DNA of 64,000 nt from Streptomyces sp. NBC_00376 (GCF_036077095.1 NZ_CP107960.1:3410001-3474000), one strand, 5' to 3'; shown: positions 48,462-59,624, numbered from the stretch's first letter. Made by a program: numbers and translations. Notes: generated by a model from the sequence alone, not told the origin.

Positions 48462-50018
48462 TCAGATCCGCCTCAGTTCCCAGAGCCGCCAGAGGCCGGT
48501 GCCGTCCGAGAGGTACTGCGAACCGGAGACGTCCGTCGTGCTGACGACGTAGTCCTTCTTCTGCCACAGCGGGACCAGCGGCACGTCCTCGCCGACCTGC
48601 GCCTGCAGCTCCTTGAAGTCGGCCGAGGTGCGCCCGCGGTCGCTGTACTGGAGCGTGGAGCCGATGAGGCTGTCCACCTTCTTGCTGGAGTAGCCGTTGT
48701 GGAGGCTGTTGTTTCGGCCGACCAGCGGCTGGCTGAAGGTGTCGGGGTCCGGGTAGTCGGGGAGCCAGCCGACCGTGTACGCGTCGTACTTACCGGCCGC
48801 GTAGTCCTTCTGGAACTTCTGCCAGTCGACGGCGTGGACCGTGACCTTGAAGAGCCCGTCGGCCTCCAGCTGGTGGCGGAGCTCCGCGGTCTCCTTCGTG
48901 TAGGCCTCGTCCCCACCGCGGTAGCCGAAGCTGATGTTCACCGGCGTCTGCACTCCGGCGTCCTTCATCAGCTGCTTGGCGCGCTCCGGGTCGGGCGTCG
49001 GGTAGGCGTCGAAGAACGGCGTGCTGTGCCCGATGTAGCCCTGCGGGATCAGCGAGTAGAGCGGCTCGACCGTGCCCTTGTAGACGCCGGTCACCAGCGG
49101 CCCGCGGTCGATGAGCGAGGCGATGGCCTGCCGGACCTTCTTGTCGGCCAGTGGCGAACCCGGCCGGACGTTGAAGACGAGATTGCGGATCTCGGCGCTG
49201 TCCGCCTCGGTGACGCGCAGGTCGGGGTCGCCGGGGTTCAGCTCGGCGAGCGTGGCCGGCGGCAGTTCGCGGTGCGTGACGTCGACCTGCTTGGCGTTCC
49301 AGGCGGCCAGGAGCTGGTCCGACTTGTCGTAGTAGTGCACGGTGACCGGGACACCGGTCTTGCTCAGCGCGCCCTTGTAGAGGGGGTTGGGGACCAGTTC
49401 GGCGATCTCGCCCGACCGGTACGACTTCAGGAGGTACGGGCCCGAGCCGTCGATGGTGTTGCCCTTGCGGAGCTTGTCCGCCGGGTACGACTCGCGGTCG
49501 ACGATCGAACCGGCGCCGGTGGCGAGCTTCTGCGGGAAGGTCGCGTCGCGCGAGGAGAGGTTGAAGGTGACGGTGCGTCCGTCCGCCACCACGTTCTTGA
49601 GGCTCGGGAAGAGCACCCAGGGACCGACGTCCGTCTTTATCCTGATCATGCGCTCGATGGAGTACTTGACATCCTCGGCCGTGATCTTGCGGCCGTTGGA
49701 GAACGTCAGGTCGTCACGGAGCTTGCACTGGTACGTCTGGAGCTTCTGGCCGATGAAACCGCAGCTCTCGGCGGCGTCCGGCTCGGGCACGACCGCACCC
49801 GACTTGAACGTCAGCAGGGACTGGTAGATGTTGCTGTACATCGCCCAGGAACCCGCGTCGTACGCACCGGCCGGGTCGAGCGAGGTGACCTCGTCCGTGG
49901 TGCCGACCGCGATGGGGTCCTTCTTCGCCTCGTCCGAGGGGAGCAACTGCCAGGCGACAACGCCTGCGATGACCAAAACCGCGAGAACCGCGAGAATCCG
50001 TAGCCGGATCGACCGCAT
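48462..50018 (-). CDS. Orphan peptide-type ABC substrate-binding protein (SBP family 5)
   Basis: Extracytoplasmic binding protein of 518 residues. Family signatures are GTTDEVTSLDPAGAYD, YQCKLRDDLTFSNGRKITAE, DVKYSIERM, GSGPYLLKSYRSGEI and KVRQAIASLIDR. The N-terminus is one hydrophobic helix (LRILAVLAVLVIAGVVAWQLL) with no lipobox Cys, so it is a signal anchor or cleaved signal rather than a lipoprotein, unusual for a Gram-positive SBP. No permease or ATPase gene is nearby. The ATG at 50018 has AAGGGAGAG about nine bases upstream. Ligands may be oligopeptides, but this is not readable. Confidence 0.9.
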   Translation of the reverse strand: MRSIRLRILAVLAVLVIAGVVAWQLLPSDEAKKDPIAVGTTDEVTSLDPAGAYDAGSWAMYSNIYQSLLTFKSGAVVPEPDAAESCGFIGQKLQTYQCKLRDDLTFSNGRKITAEDVKYSIERMIRIKTDVGPWVLFPSLKNVVADGRTVTFNLSSRDATFPQKLATGAGSIVDRESYPADKLRKGNTIDGSGPYLLKSYRSGEIAELVPNPLYKGALSKTGVPVTVHYYDKSDQLLAAWNAKQVDVTHRELPPATLAELNPGDPDLRVTEADSAEIRNLVFNVRPGSPLADKKVRQAIASLIDRGPLVTGVYKGTVEPLYSLIPQGYIGHSTPFFDAYPTPDPERAKQLMKDAGVQTPVNISFGYRGGDEAYTKETAELRHQLEADGLFKVTVHAVDWQKFQKDYAAGKYDAYTVGWLPDYPDPDTFSQPLVGRNNSLHNGYSSKKVDSLIGSTLQYSDRGRTSADFKELQAQVGEDVPLVPLWQKKDYVVSTTDVSGSQYLSDGTGLWRLWELRRI

Positions 50019-50207
50019 TGACGTGCTCTCCCTTACCAGCCCCACCTCGGCAACCGCGCTCAGATACGCACATCACCGCATGCCCACGATCAGCCAATCA
50101 CACGATTTTCACATCTGGAAGAGCGAAACTGTGATTCATAGCCTTTTGTTCGACAGTTGAAACCTTGGGTGCATCTGAACGTCTGAAAACCTGTGGTCGA
50201 CGGAGAG
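50019..50207 (-). promoter_or_regulatory. AT-richer promoter region of the substrate-binding-protein gene
   Basis: This 189-base gap includes unusually A/T-rich stretches for the window (CACACGATTTTCACATC and AACTGTGATTCATAGCC). It probably holds the promoter for the 48462-50018 gene. No clear operator or terminator was found. Confidence 0.45.
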
Positions 50208-51545
50208 TCACGCCCGCAGCGAGGCGAGCTCCACGACGGTGATGTCGGACGGTGCGCCGACCCGTACCGGCGGGCCCCAGGCGCCCGCGCCCCGCGAGAC
50301 GTACAGCTGGGTGTCGCCGTAGCGGTCGAGCCCGGCGCCGGTGGGATTGGCCAGATCCGCGATGAAGTTGCCCGGCCAGAGCTGGCCGCCATGGGTGTGT
50401 CCGGAGAGCTGGAGATCCACGCCGTGGGCGACCGCGTCATGGATGACGACGGGCTGGTGGGCCAGCAGGACGGCGGCGCGGGTACGGTCCCGGTCGCCGA
50501 GCGCACGGGCGAAATCAGGACCCTGCCCCTCGCTCTCCCCCGCGACGTCATTGACGCCCGCAAGATCGAATCCGTCGATCTCGACCCGGGCGTTCTCCAG
50601 TGGATGAAGACCCAATTCCCTTACCTGGTCGACCCATTGGGCGGCGCCGGAGTAGTACTCATGATTTCCGGTGACGAAGTAATTCCCGTGCCGGGCCTTC
50701 AGCCGGGCGAGCGGCTCGGCGGCCGGCCCGAGGTCGGCGACGGTTCCGTCGACGAGATCGCCCACGACGGCGACCAGATCCGGCTGGGTCCGGTTGATCG
50801 TGTCGACGATCCGCCGGGTGTGGTCGCGGCCGAGGATCGGGCCGAGGTGGATGTCGCTGACGACGGCGATCCGGAAGCCGTGCGCGGAGCGGGGCAGCTT
50901 GGCGAGCGGGACGGTGATCCGCTTCACCCGCGGCCCGCGCAGCACCCCGTAGGTGCCGTGGCCGACCGTGCCGAGCCCGGCGACGGCGGCGGCCCCGCCG
51001 ACGGCCCGCGCGACGAACAGCCGACGGGTGGGGGCGTCGGTGCGGGGCGGGGCGGGGGCGTCGGCGACGAGGGTGCCCGGGGCGCCGGAAGCGCTCGCAC
51101 TCGACGAGAGTTCCGATTCTTTTGCGTCATTTGCCGGGTCCGCGCCGGATGCACCGTCCGCTGACGCCGCGTCCGTACCCGTACCCGTGTCCGTGCCCTC
51201 CGGCCGCCCGGCCCGGTCCGCCCGGCGCGCCAGCACCCGGCGCAGAACCGGCCGTACCGCCTCGCCCACCAGCAGAGCCAGCGTCAGGTACAGCACGGCG
51301 GCCAGCCACAGATAGCCCGGCCAGGCCAGTACCTTCTGGAGCCAGAAGGGCGCGCCCGCACGGCCGGAGACCAGCGCGCCGATGCTGAGCAGCGGCAGCA
51401 CGTACGCGGCCACCGTGCCGGCTTTGCGCAGGGCACTGCCCTCGGCCGTGGTGTCACCGACGAAGCGGCGCCACAGATAGCGGTGCACTCCGGCCAGCAG
51501 CGTGAGCACCACGATCACCATCAGCACGAGACCGGCCACTGCCAC
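50208..51545 (-). CDS. Membrane-anchored metallophosphoesterase
   Basis: Protein of 445 residues. The N-terminal part has about four transmembrane helices (VAGLVLMVIVVLTLLAGVHRY and following). A long Ala/Ser/Asp-rich linker, a further hydrophobic segment preceded by TRRLFVARAVGGAA, and a calcineurin-like domain (about residues 215-445) follow. Metal ligands are in VVSDIHLGP, VVGDLVDG, GNHEYY, LAHQP and SGHTHGGQ. The catalytic domain probably faces outward. YkuE-type enzymes of this kind act on phospholipids or UDP-linked precursors, but the substrate here is unknown. GTG 51545 follows GGAGGAGGG. Confidence 0.9.
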   Translation of the reverse strand: MAVAGLVLMVIVVLTLLAGVHRYLWRRFVGDTTAEGSALRKAGTVAAYVLPLLSIGALVSGRAGAPFWLQKVLAWPGYLWLAAVLYLTLALLVGEAVRPVLRRVLARRADRAGRPEGTDTGTGTDAASADGASGADPANDAKESELSSSASASGAPGTLVADAPAPPRTDAPTRRLFVARAVGGAAAVAGLGTVGHGTYGVLRGPRVKRITVPLAKLPRSAHGFRIAVVSDIHLGPILGRDHTRRIVDTINRTQPDLVAVVGDLVDGTVADLGPAAEPLARLKARHGNYFVTGNHEYYSGAAQWVDQVRELGLHPLENARVEIDGFDLAGVNDVAGESEGQGPDFARALGDRDRTRAAVLLAHQPVVIHDAVAHGVDLQLSGHTHGGQLWPGNFIADLANPTGAGLDRYGDTQLYVSRGAGAWGPPVRVGAPSDITVVELASLRA

Positions 51546-51574
51546 TTGCCCTCCTCCGCCAGCCGTACGGCCGG

Positions 51575-51820
51575 TTATGCGCGTTCGCGGCGCAGGGCCC
51601 TGACGCCACGGAACCCGATCACTCCAACCGCCGTCCCCAGGAGAAAGGACGTGATGGCGAGCAGCAGATGCACCCAGAAGTACGCAGTCGGGTCACCCGC
51701 GTCGTCGAAGGCGAGTCCGCTGCCGTCCTTCCACAGGTTCTTGACGAAAGTGATCCAGATGAACCAGCTCCACACCCCGAAGGCGAGCAGGAACCAGGAG
51801 ACGGGGCGGCTGAGCTTCAT
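51575..51820 (-). CDS. SCO4848-family small membrane protein
   Basis: Protein of 81 residues with two transmembrane helices (WFLLAFGVWSWFIWITFVKNL and WVHLLLAITSFLLGTAVGVIG) and a basic C-terminus. It matches the small conserved Streptomyces protein named after S. coelicolor SCO4848. Its function is unknown. It lies 29 bases before the metallophosphoesterase start and may share its mRNA. On the other side is the divergent carboxypeptidase gene. Confidence 0.9.
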   Translation of the reverse strand: MKLSRPVSWFLLAFGVWSWFIWITFVKNLWKDGSGLAFDDAGDPTAYFWVHLLLAITSFLLGTAVGVIGFRGVRALRRERA

Positions 51821-51941
51821 GGACTCAGTATCGCCGCCGCCCTCCGGCGGAGCCGCCCGGGGTGGGCTGTCCTGGCGGTACGCCCGGCGGGTCAAGGCGT
51901 CCGCACCCATTTTCATATCTTCTGCATGTACGTTTTCGACC

Positions 51942-53201
51942 GTGCCTGCTCTCAAAAAGACCGCGATGACGGTCATCTCTGCCGCGTTGTTGTCCACTTT
52001 TGTTGTCAGCCCGGCATCGGCGGTCGGCAAGGACGCCTCCGACGACCAGCCGAAGCCGCCCGCGGGCATGTCCAAGGTCGGCGGCGAACTGCTGGGCCGG
52101 GCCGGTACGCAGGTGCAGCTGGGACCGGACGCCCCGGTGCTGCCGAAGGACCTCACTGGCCGGTCCTGGATCGTCGCGGACGCGGAGAGCGGCCAGGTCC
52201 TCGCCTCGCACAACCCGCACTGGCGGCTGCCTCCCGCCTCCACCCTGAAGATGCTCTTCGCGGACACGGTGATGCCCGCGCTCCAGCCCAAGACCCAGAA
52301 GTACACCGTCAAGGACGAGGACCTGGCCGACCTCGGCGAGGGCAGCAGCCTGGTCGGCGTCAAGGAGAAGCTCACCTACACGGTCCACGATCTGTGGCTC
52401 GGGGTGTTCCTGCGTTCGGGCAACGACGCGGTGCATGTGCTCTCCTCGATGTACGGCGGCGTCCCCAAGACCGTCGACGCGATGCAGGCGCACGCCGAGG
52501 AGTTGCAGGCGCTCGACACCAAGGTGGTCTCGCCCGACGGGTACGACGCACCCGACCAGGTCTCCAGCGCGTACGACCTGACGCTGTTCGCCCGCAGCGG
52601 GCTGCAGAAGGCGGACTTCCGGGAGTACTGCTCCACGGCCGAGGCGCAGTTCCCCGGCGCGGAGAAGGACGGGAAGCGCGAGAGCTTCGCCATCCAGAAC
52701 ACCAACAAACTGCTCACCGGCGCGGGCGGCGTCGACCCGTACAAGGGCATCGCGGGCGTCAAGAACGGCTACACCACGCACGCCGGCAACACCTTCACCG
52801 GTGTCGCGGAACGCGACGGCAAGGTGCTGCTCGTCACCGTCATGAACCCGTCGTCCGAGAAGCCCCACGCCGTCTACGACGAGGCCGCCAGCCTCCTCGA
52901 CTGGGGCTTCGACGCGAGCGGCAAGGTGACCCCGGTCGGCGAGCTGGTGCCCCCGAAGTCCGCCGACACCGGCACCGGGTCCGGCAAGGGACCCGCGGCC
53001 GAGCAGGGGGAGGACGAGGGCCGCAACGGCCCCGCGCAGTCCGCGAAGGCCACCGCGTCCAAGGGCGGCGGCGGGGGCGGGGGCGCCGGGATCGCGCTGG
53101 GCATCGCCGGGGGCGCCCTGGTGCTGCTGGCCGGCGCGGTGTTCCTGGTCAACCGGCGCTGGCCGCTGCCGGACCTGGTGCGTCGCCTTCCTCGCCGCTG
53201 A
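51942..53201 (+). CDS. D-alanyl-D-alanine carboxypeptidase (S11, PBP5-like)
   Basis: Penicillin-binding protein of 419 residues trimming the terminal D-Ala from peptidoglycan stems. The signal peptide ends SPASA near residue 27. The active-site motifs are PPASTLKML (Ser-x-x-Lys), LRSGNDA (Ser-x-Asn) and GVKNGYTTHAG (Lys-x-Gly). The usual PBP5 C-terminal domain is replaced by an Ala/Gly linker and one transmembrane helix (GIALGIAGGALVLLAGAVFLV). GTG 51942 is the likely start. No Shine-Dalgarno sequence is seen. The 3' end overlaps the convergent YihY gene by 53 bases. Confidence 0.93.
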   Translation: MPALKKTAMTVISAALLSTFVVSPASAVGKDASDDQPKPPAGMSKVGGELLGRAGTQVQLGPDAPVLPKDLTGRSWIVADAESGQVLASHNPHWRLPPASTLKMLFADTVMPALQPKTQKYTVKDEDLADLGEGSSLVGVKEKLTYTVHDLWLGVFLRSGNDAVHVLSSMYGGVPKTVDAMQAHAEELQALDTKVVSPDGYDAPDQVSSAYDLTLFARSGLQKADFREYCSTAEAQFPGAEKDGKRESFAIQNTNKLLTGAGGVDPYKGIAGVKNGYTTHAGNTFTGVAERDGKVLLVTVMNPSSEKPHAVYDEAASLLDWGFDASGKVTPVGELVPPKSADTGTGSGKGPAAEQGEDEGRNGPAQSAKATASKGGGGGGGAGIALGIAGGALVLLAGAVFLVNRRWPLPDLVRRLPRR

Positions 53202-54072
53202 CGGCCCCGGACGCCTCGTCCCCGCTGTTCTGCGTCGCCGTCCAGGCGGCGCAGAACAGCAGCAGTTTCGCCGAGAGGTTGATCCACAGCAGCAGCGCGA
53301 CCGGCACCCCGAAGGCGCCGTACATGCTCTTCGCCGCCACGCCCTTCATGTAGCTGCCGAGCAGCAGCTTGAGCAGTTCGAAGCCGATCGCGCCGATCGC
53401 CGCGGCGACCAGCAGCGCGCGCCGCGGGGGCTCGACGCCGGGCAGCAGGGTCAGCAGATAGAGCAGCAGCAGGAATCCGGCCAGCGCGGCCACGACCAGG
53501 GTGGCCACCTGGAGCACCACACCACCGGCGCCGCGGTCCGAGATACCGAACAGGTCCGCCGTCCAGCCGACCGCGACGGAGCCGGCCGACGACACGGCGA
53601 GCGTCGCGAGCACCGCCCCGCCCAGGCCCAGCAGCAGCCCCGCGTCCTTGAGTTTGCGCAGGACCGGATTGCCCAGACCCACGTCGTCCAGGTCCCAGAC
53701 GGCGCGCAGACAGTCCCGCATCGAGCCGATCCAGCCGATGCCGGTAAGAAGCAGCACCGCACCGGCCACCACACCCACCGTGCCTGCGTGGGCCACCAGG
53801 CTTTCGATGCCGAGCTGGTCGGAGATGCCCGGCACCTGCTCGGCCAGCTTGTCCTCGATCTTGTGGAGCTGCTCGGTGGAAAGCAGCGCGGCACCGATCG
53901 CCGCACCGACCGCGATCAGCGGGAAGAGCGCCAGGAAGCTGATGAAGGTGATCGCGGCGGAGAGCCTGGCCCAATGGACCCGCTCCAGCGTCTCGTAGGA
54001 GCGCCAGGCGTGCGTCACCATCAGCCGGGAGACGATCGGCCCGATGACGGGGAGGTTCTTCAGCCAGTCCAT
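53149..54072 (-). CDS. YihY/BrkB-family inner membrane protein
   Basis: Integral membrane protein of 307 residues with six hydrophobic segments. The family pattern is clear: HWARLSAAITFISFLALFPL, LIAVGAAIG, GWIGSMRDCLRAVWDLDDVG, and the conserved late motif SMYGAFGVPVALLLWINLSA. The molecular function of the family is not settled (once called RNase BN in error). The ATG at 54072 is followed upstream by a short divergent region shared with dprE1. The 3' end overlaps the carboxypeptidase gene. Confidence 0.9.
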   Translation of the reverse strand: MDWLKNLPVIGPIVSRLMVTHAWRSYETLERVHWARLSAAITFISFLALFPLIAVGAAIGAALLSTEQLHKIEDKLAEQVPGISDQLGIESLVAHAGTVGVVAGAVLLLTGIGWIGSMRDCLRAVWDLDDVGLGNPVLRKLKDAGLLLGLGGAVLATLAVSSAGSVAVGWTADLFGISDRGAGGVVLQVATLVVAALAGFLLLLYLLTLLPGVEPPRRALLVAAAIGAIGFELLKLLLGSYMKGVAAKSMYGAFGVPVALLLWINLSAKLLLFCAAWTATQNSGDEASGAVSGEEGDAPGPAAASAG

Positions 54073-54215
54073 GACCTACGGCTTACCCTCCCGGGCGCGG
54101 AAAACCGGCACCGGGCCTCGTTGCCGCAGGGCCTGACACTTCTTCAATCACCCATACCGGTGAGTGTTGTAACAAATACCTCGAAAGGGTTTTCCCGGGC
54201 GATACGGTCACCGTC
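54073..54215. promoter_or_regulatory. Divergent promoter region between the yihY-like gene and dprE1
   Basis: The 143-base spacer contains an A/T-richer core (TTGTAACAAATACCTCGAAAG), which is likely to include promoter elements for one or both genes. ACCGGTGAGTGTTGTAACAAAT shows partial dyad symmetry (TTGTAACAA), a possible operator. Confidence 0.4.
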
Positions 54216-55565
54216 ATGTCCGTCGACACCGTGTCCCTGACCGGCTGGGGCCGCACCGCCCCGTCAACCGCCCTGCGTTTCCGCCCCCGTTCGTACGAGG
54301 AGGCGGCGGCGACGGTACGCGGCTGCGGACCCCGCGGCTCCATCGCCCGGGGCCTCGGCCGGGCGCACGGCGACGCGGCCCAGAACGCGGGCGGCTCCGT
54401 CCTCGACATGACCGCGCTGAACCGGATCCGCACCATCGACGCCGGCGCCGGGATCGTGGTCTGCGACGCCGGGGTCAGCCTGCACCGGCTGATGGAAGTC
54501 CTGCTGCCGCTCGGCTGGTTCGTCCCCGTCACGCCCACGACCCGCTACGTCACCGTGGGGGGCGCGGTCGGCGCCGACATCCACGGTCACAACCAGCACG
54601 TCGCGGGCTCCTTCTCCCGGCACGTCCAGGAGCTGGAGCTGCTGACCGCCGGGGGCGAGATCCGTACGGTCCGGCCCGGCACCGCTCTCTTCGACGCGAC
54701 CGCGGGCGGCCTCGGCCTGACCGGGGTGATCCTCTCGGCCACGCTCCGCTGCCACCGCGTCACCAGCTCGTGGATGTCGGTCGACACCGAACGCGCCGTC
54801 GACCTGGACGACCTGCTGGAACGGCTCGTCGCCGGGGACCACCGCTACCGCTACTCGGCCGCCTGGATCGACCTCCACACCCGCGGCCGGGCCACCGGGC
54901 GCTCCGTACTCACCCGGGGGGAGCATGTGCCCCGGTACGCGCTCCCGGCGCGCGCCCGGCGCACACCGCTCTCGTTCCGCCCGGGTCCGATCCCGGCCGC
55001 CCCCGCCCTCGTACCGGAGGCGCTGCTCGGCAGCGCCCCGGCCGCCCTGCTCGGCGAGCTCCGGTACCGCGGCGCGCCCAAGTACCGGATCGGCGAACTC
55101 CAGCGGATCGCCGCGTTCTTCCACCCTCTGGACGGCCTGCCGCACCGGCACCGGGTCCACGGGCGGGCCGGGTCCGTGCGGTACCAGTTCGCCGTCGGCC
55201 ACGGCCAGGAGGAGACACTGCGCCGGATCGTGCACCGGATCGCCCGGCGGCGTCTCCCGGCGACGAACGCCGTGCTCAAACGGTTCGGCGCCGGGGGCCC
55301 CGGCTGGCTGTCGTTCCCGGTGCCCGGCTGGTCGCTCGCCCTCGGCCTGCCCGCCGCCCTGCCCGGACTGGCCGGGTTCCTGGACTCGCTGGACGAGGAG
55401 GTGGCGGCGGCGGGCGGCCGGGTCTGCCTGGCGAAGGACTCCCGGCTCCGGCCGGAGCTGCTGGCCGCGATGTATCCGAGGCTGGCGGACTTCCGGTCGC
55501 TGCGCGCCGGGCTGGACCCGGACGGGGCCTTCCGCTCGGACCTGTCGCGCCGCCTGTCGCTCTGA
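54216..55565 (+). CDS. dprE1: DprE1-like FAD-dependent oxidase
   Basis: Flavoprotein of 449 residues resembling the decaprenylphosphoryl-beta-D-ribose 2-oxidase. The FAD-binding domain includes RGLGRAHGDAAQNAGG, TTRYVTVGGAVGADIHGHN and QHVAGSFS. The substrate domain includes NAVLKRFG, LSFPVPGWSLAL and LAKDSRLRPELLAAMYPR (the catalytic Lys). The position equal to Mycobacterium tuberculosis Cys387 (in PGWNVC) reads PGWSLA, so Ala replaces the Cys that benzothiazinones attack. A dprE2-like gene follows. Most Streptomyces lack arabinogalactan, so the product here may serve another polymer. Confidence 0.88.
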   Translation: MSVDTVSLTGWGRTAPSTALRFRPRSYEEAAATVRGCGPRGSIARGLGRAHGDAAQNAGGSVLDMTALNRIRTIDAGAGIVVCDAGVSLHRLMEVLLPLGWFVPVTPTTRYVTVGGAVGADIHGHNQHVAGSFSRHVQELELLTAGGEIRTVRPGTALFDATAGGLGLTGVILSATLRCHRVTSSWMSVDTERAVDLDDLLERLVAGDHRYRYSAAWIDLHTRGRATGRSVLTRGEHVPRYALPARARRTPLSFRPGPIPAAPALVPEALLGSAPAALLGELRYRGAPKYRIGELQRIAAFFHPLDGLPHRHRVHGRAGSVRYQFAVGHGQEETLRRIVHRIARRRLPATNAVLKRFGAGGPGWLSFPVPGWSLALGLPAALPGLAGFLDSLDEEVAAAGGRVCLAKDSRLRPELLAAMYPRLADFRSLRAGLDPDGAFRSDLSRRLSL

Positions 55566-55622
55566 CCACCGCCGCCACCGCCGCCGCTCTTTCCCCTCCC
55601 CCACGTCGCAAGGAGTGTTCCC

Positions 55623-56474
55623 GTGAAGGACGCCTTCGGAGCCCCGCAGTCCCTGCTCGTCCTCGGCGGCACGTCGGAGATCGCGCTGGCCACCGCCCGG
55701 CGGCTGATCGCCCTGCGGACCCGTACGGTCCGGCTGGCCGGGCGCCCCGGCCGCGCCCTGGACGCGGCCGCCGCCGAACTGCGCGCCCGCGGCGCCGACG
55801 TCCGCACCGTGGGCTTCGACGCCCTGGACATCGAGTCGCACGAGAGTGCCCTCGGCAAGATCTTCGCCGAGGGCGACATCGACATGGTGCTGCTCGCCTT
55901 CGGCATCGCCGGCGACCAGGGGCGTGACGAGGAGGAGCCGCTCGCCGCGGCCCGGGTCGCCCAGACCAACTACACCGGAGCCGTCTCCGCCGGGCTGGTG
56001 TGCGCCGGCGCACTCCAGGCGCAGGGGCACGGCTCGCTGGTGGTGCTCTCCTCGGTCGCGGGCGAACGAGCCCGCCGCGCCGACTTCATCTACGGATCCA
56101 GCAAGGCGGGCCTGGACGCGTTCACGCAGGGGCTGGGGGACGCGCTGCACGGGACCGGGGTGCATGTGATGGTCGTGCGCCCCGGCGTCGTACGACCGGA
56201 GCGGGCGGCGGAGACGGTGCCGGTCGCGGAAACGATGCCTGCCGGGTCACCGGTGGGAGCCCGGTTCGCCGCGGCGCGGTCGGCCTCGGCCCGGTTCGCC
56301 GCGGCGCCGTTGGAGGCGCCGGCCCTCACCACGACGCCGGACGCGGTCGCGGAGGCCATCGTGACGGGGCTGCGGCGGCGCTCGGAGGCCGTGTGGGTGC
56401 CGGGCTCGCTCCGAGCGGTGATGTCGGCGCTGCGGCACGTGCCGCGACCGCTGTTCCGGCGGCTGCCGATCTGA
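55623..56474 (+). CDS. dprE2: DprE2-like short-chain reductase
   Basis: NAD(P)H-dependent SDR of 283 residues. The cofactor motif is LVLGGTSEIALATARRL. The catalytic SVAGERARRADFIYGSSKAG contains the Ser-Tyr-Lys triad and matches DprE2. Together with DprE1 it epimerises decaprenylphosphoryl-ribose to the arabinose form by oxidation then reduction. GTG 55623 has AAGGAG eight bases upstream. Between about residues 205 and 235 lies an insertion built from a 10-residue duplication (ARFAAARSAS, ARFAAAPLEA). Confidence 0.88.
   Translation: MKDAFGAPQSLLVLGGTSEIALATARRLIALRTRTVRLAGRPGRALDAAAAELRARGADVRTVGFDALDIESHESALGKIFAEGDIDMVLLAFGIAGDQGRDEEEPLAAARVAQTNYTGAVSAGLVCAGALQAQGHGSLVVLSSVAGERARRADFIYGSSKAGLDAFTQGLGDALHGTGVHVMVVRPGVVRPERAAETVPVAETMPAGSPVGARFAAARSASARFAAAPLEAPALTTTPDAVAEAIVTGLRRRSEAVWVPGSLRAVMSALRHVPRPLFRRLPI
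56259..56307. repeat. 30-bp-period tandem repeat inside dprE2
   Basis: GCCCGGTTCGCCGCGGCGC occurs at 56259-56277 and again at 56289-56307, a 30-base period that keeps the frame and duplicates ten residues in the protein. Confidence 0.85.
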
Positions 56475-56495
56475 GCCGGAGCCACCGGGAGACGG

Positions 56496-57086
56496 TCAGG
56501 AGTGCAGGGAGGGCTCGTCCAAGGAGGAGCTGCCCTGCGCGGGCACGGCGGGCGCGCCGCCCCCGGCGCCGAACGGGAACTCATTGATCTTGCGCCAGAC
56601 GCTGTCCGAGCCCTGCTCGTACAGCGCGAAGGAACCGCAGGTCCAGGCCGCCTCGTAGTCGGCGAGCTCGGCGTACGCCCGGTCCATCGCCTCCTCGGCG
56701 ATGTCGTGCGCCACGGTCACGTGCGGGTGGTACGGGAACTGGAGCTCGCGCACCAGCGGCCCGGAGGCGTCCCGGACCCGCTTCTGCAGCCAGGTGCAGG
56801 CCGAGGCGCCCTCGACGACCTGGACGAAGACGACCGGCGAGAGGGGACGGAAGGTCCCCGTGCCGGACAGCCGCATCGGGAAGGGGCGGCCGCTCGTCGC
56901 GATCCGGGCGAGGTGCGCCTCGATCGCGGGCAGGTCGGCCGCCTCGGCCTCGGTCGGCGGGAGAAGGGTGACGTGCGTGGGAATGCCGTACGCGGCAGGG
57001 TCCCCGAAGCTCGCGCGCCGCTCCTGGAGCAGGCTGCCGTAGGGCTCCGGGACCGCGATCGAAACGCCGAGCGTTACGGTCCCCAC
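56496..57086 (-). CDS. 2H phosphoesterase superfamily protein (2'-5' RNA ligase-like)
   Basis: Protein of 196 residues with the two H-x-T motifs of the 2H superfamily: GIPTHVTLLPP near residue 40 and YHPHVTVAHD near 130. The core fold is complete. Activity could be 2'-5' RNA ligation or cyclic phosphodiester cleavage, and sequence cannot separate them. GTG 57086 follows GAGGAGGACGAC. A Ser/Pro tail extends the C-terminus. It is downstream of trpS on the same strand, 113 bases away. Confidence 0.87.
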   Translation of the reverse strand: MGTVTLGVSIAVPEPYGSLLQERRASFGDPAAYGIPTHVTLLPPTEAEAADLPAIEAHLARIATSGRPFPMRLSGTGTFRPLSPVVFVQVVEGASACTWLQKRVRDASGPLVRELQFPYHPHVTVAHDIAEEAMDRAYAELADYEAAWTCGSFALYEQGSDSVWRKINEFPFGAGGGAPAVPAQGSSSLDEPSLHS

Positions 57087-57199
57087 GTCGTCCTCCTCAA
57101 TGCTCGATGGTCGGTGGCCTGCTTGCGGCCACCCACCGGGTTCAGCTTCCCGTCGCCAGTGTGACGCCTGCGGCAGCGAAACCGCCAGGGTCCTTGGAC

Positions 57200-59560
<2,361 letters not shown>

Positions 59561-59585
59561 GCCTCCGGGCGGCCGGACTGGCCCC

Positions 59586-59604
59586 GGGCCCGTCCGGCGG
59601 GCCC
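59586..59604 (+). terminator. Short hairpin after rocD
   Basis: GGGCCCG / CGGGCCC with loop TCCGG, 25 bases after the rocD stop. The stem is short and there is no U-tract. Confidence 0.4.
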
Positions 59605-59624
59605 GCCCTGGCAGACTCCGCACC

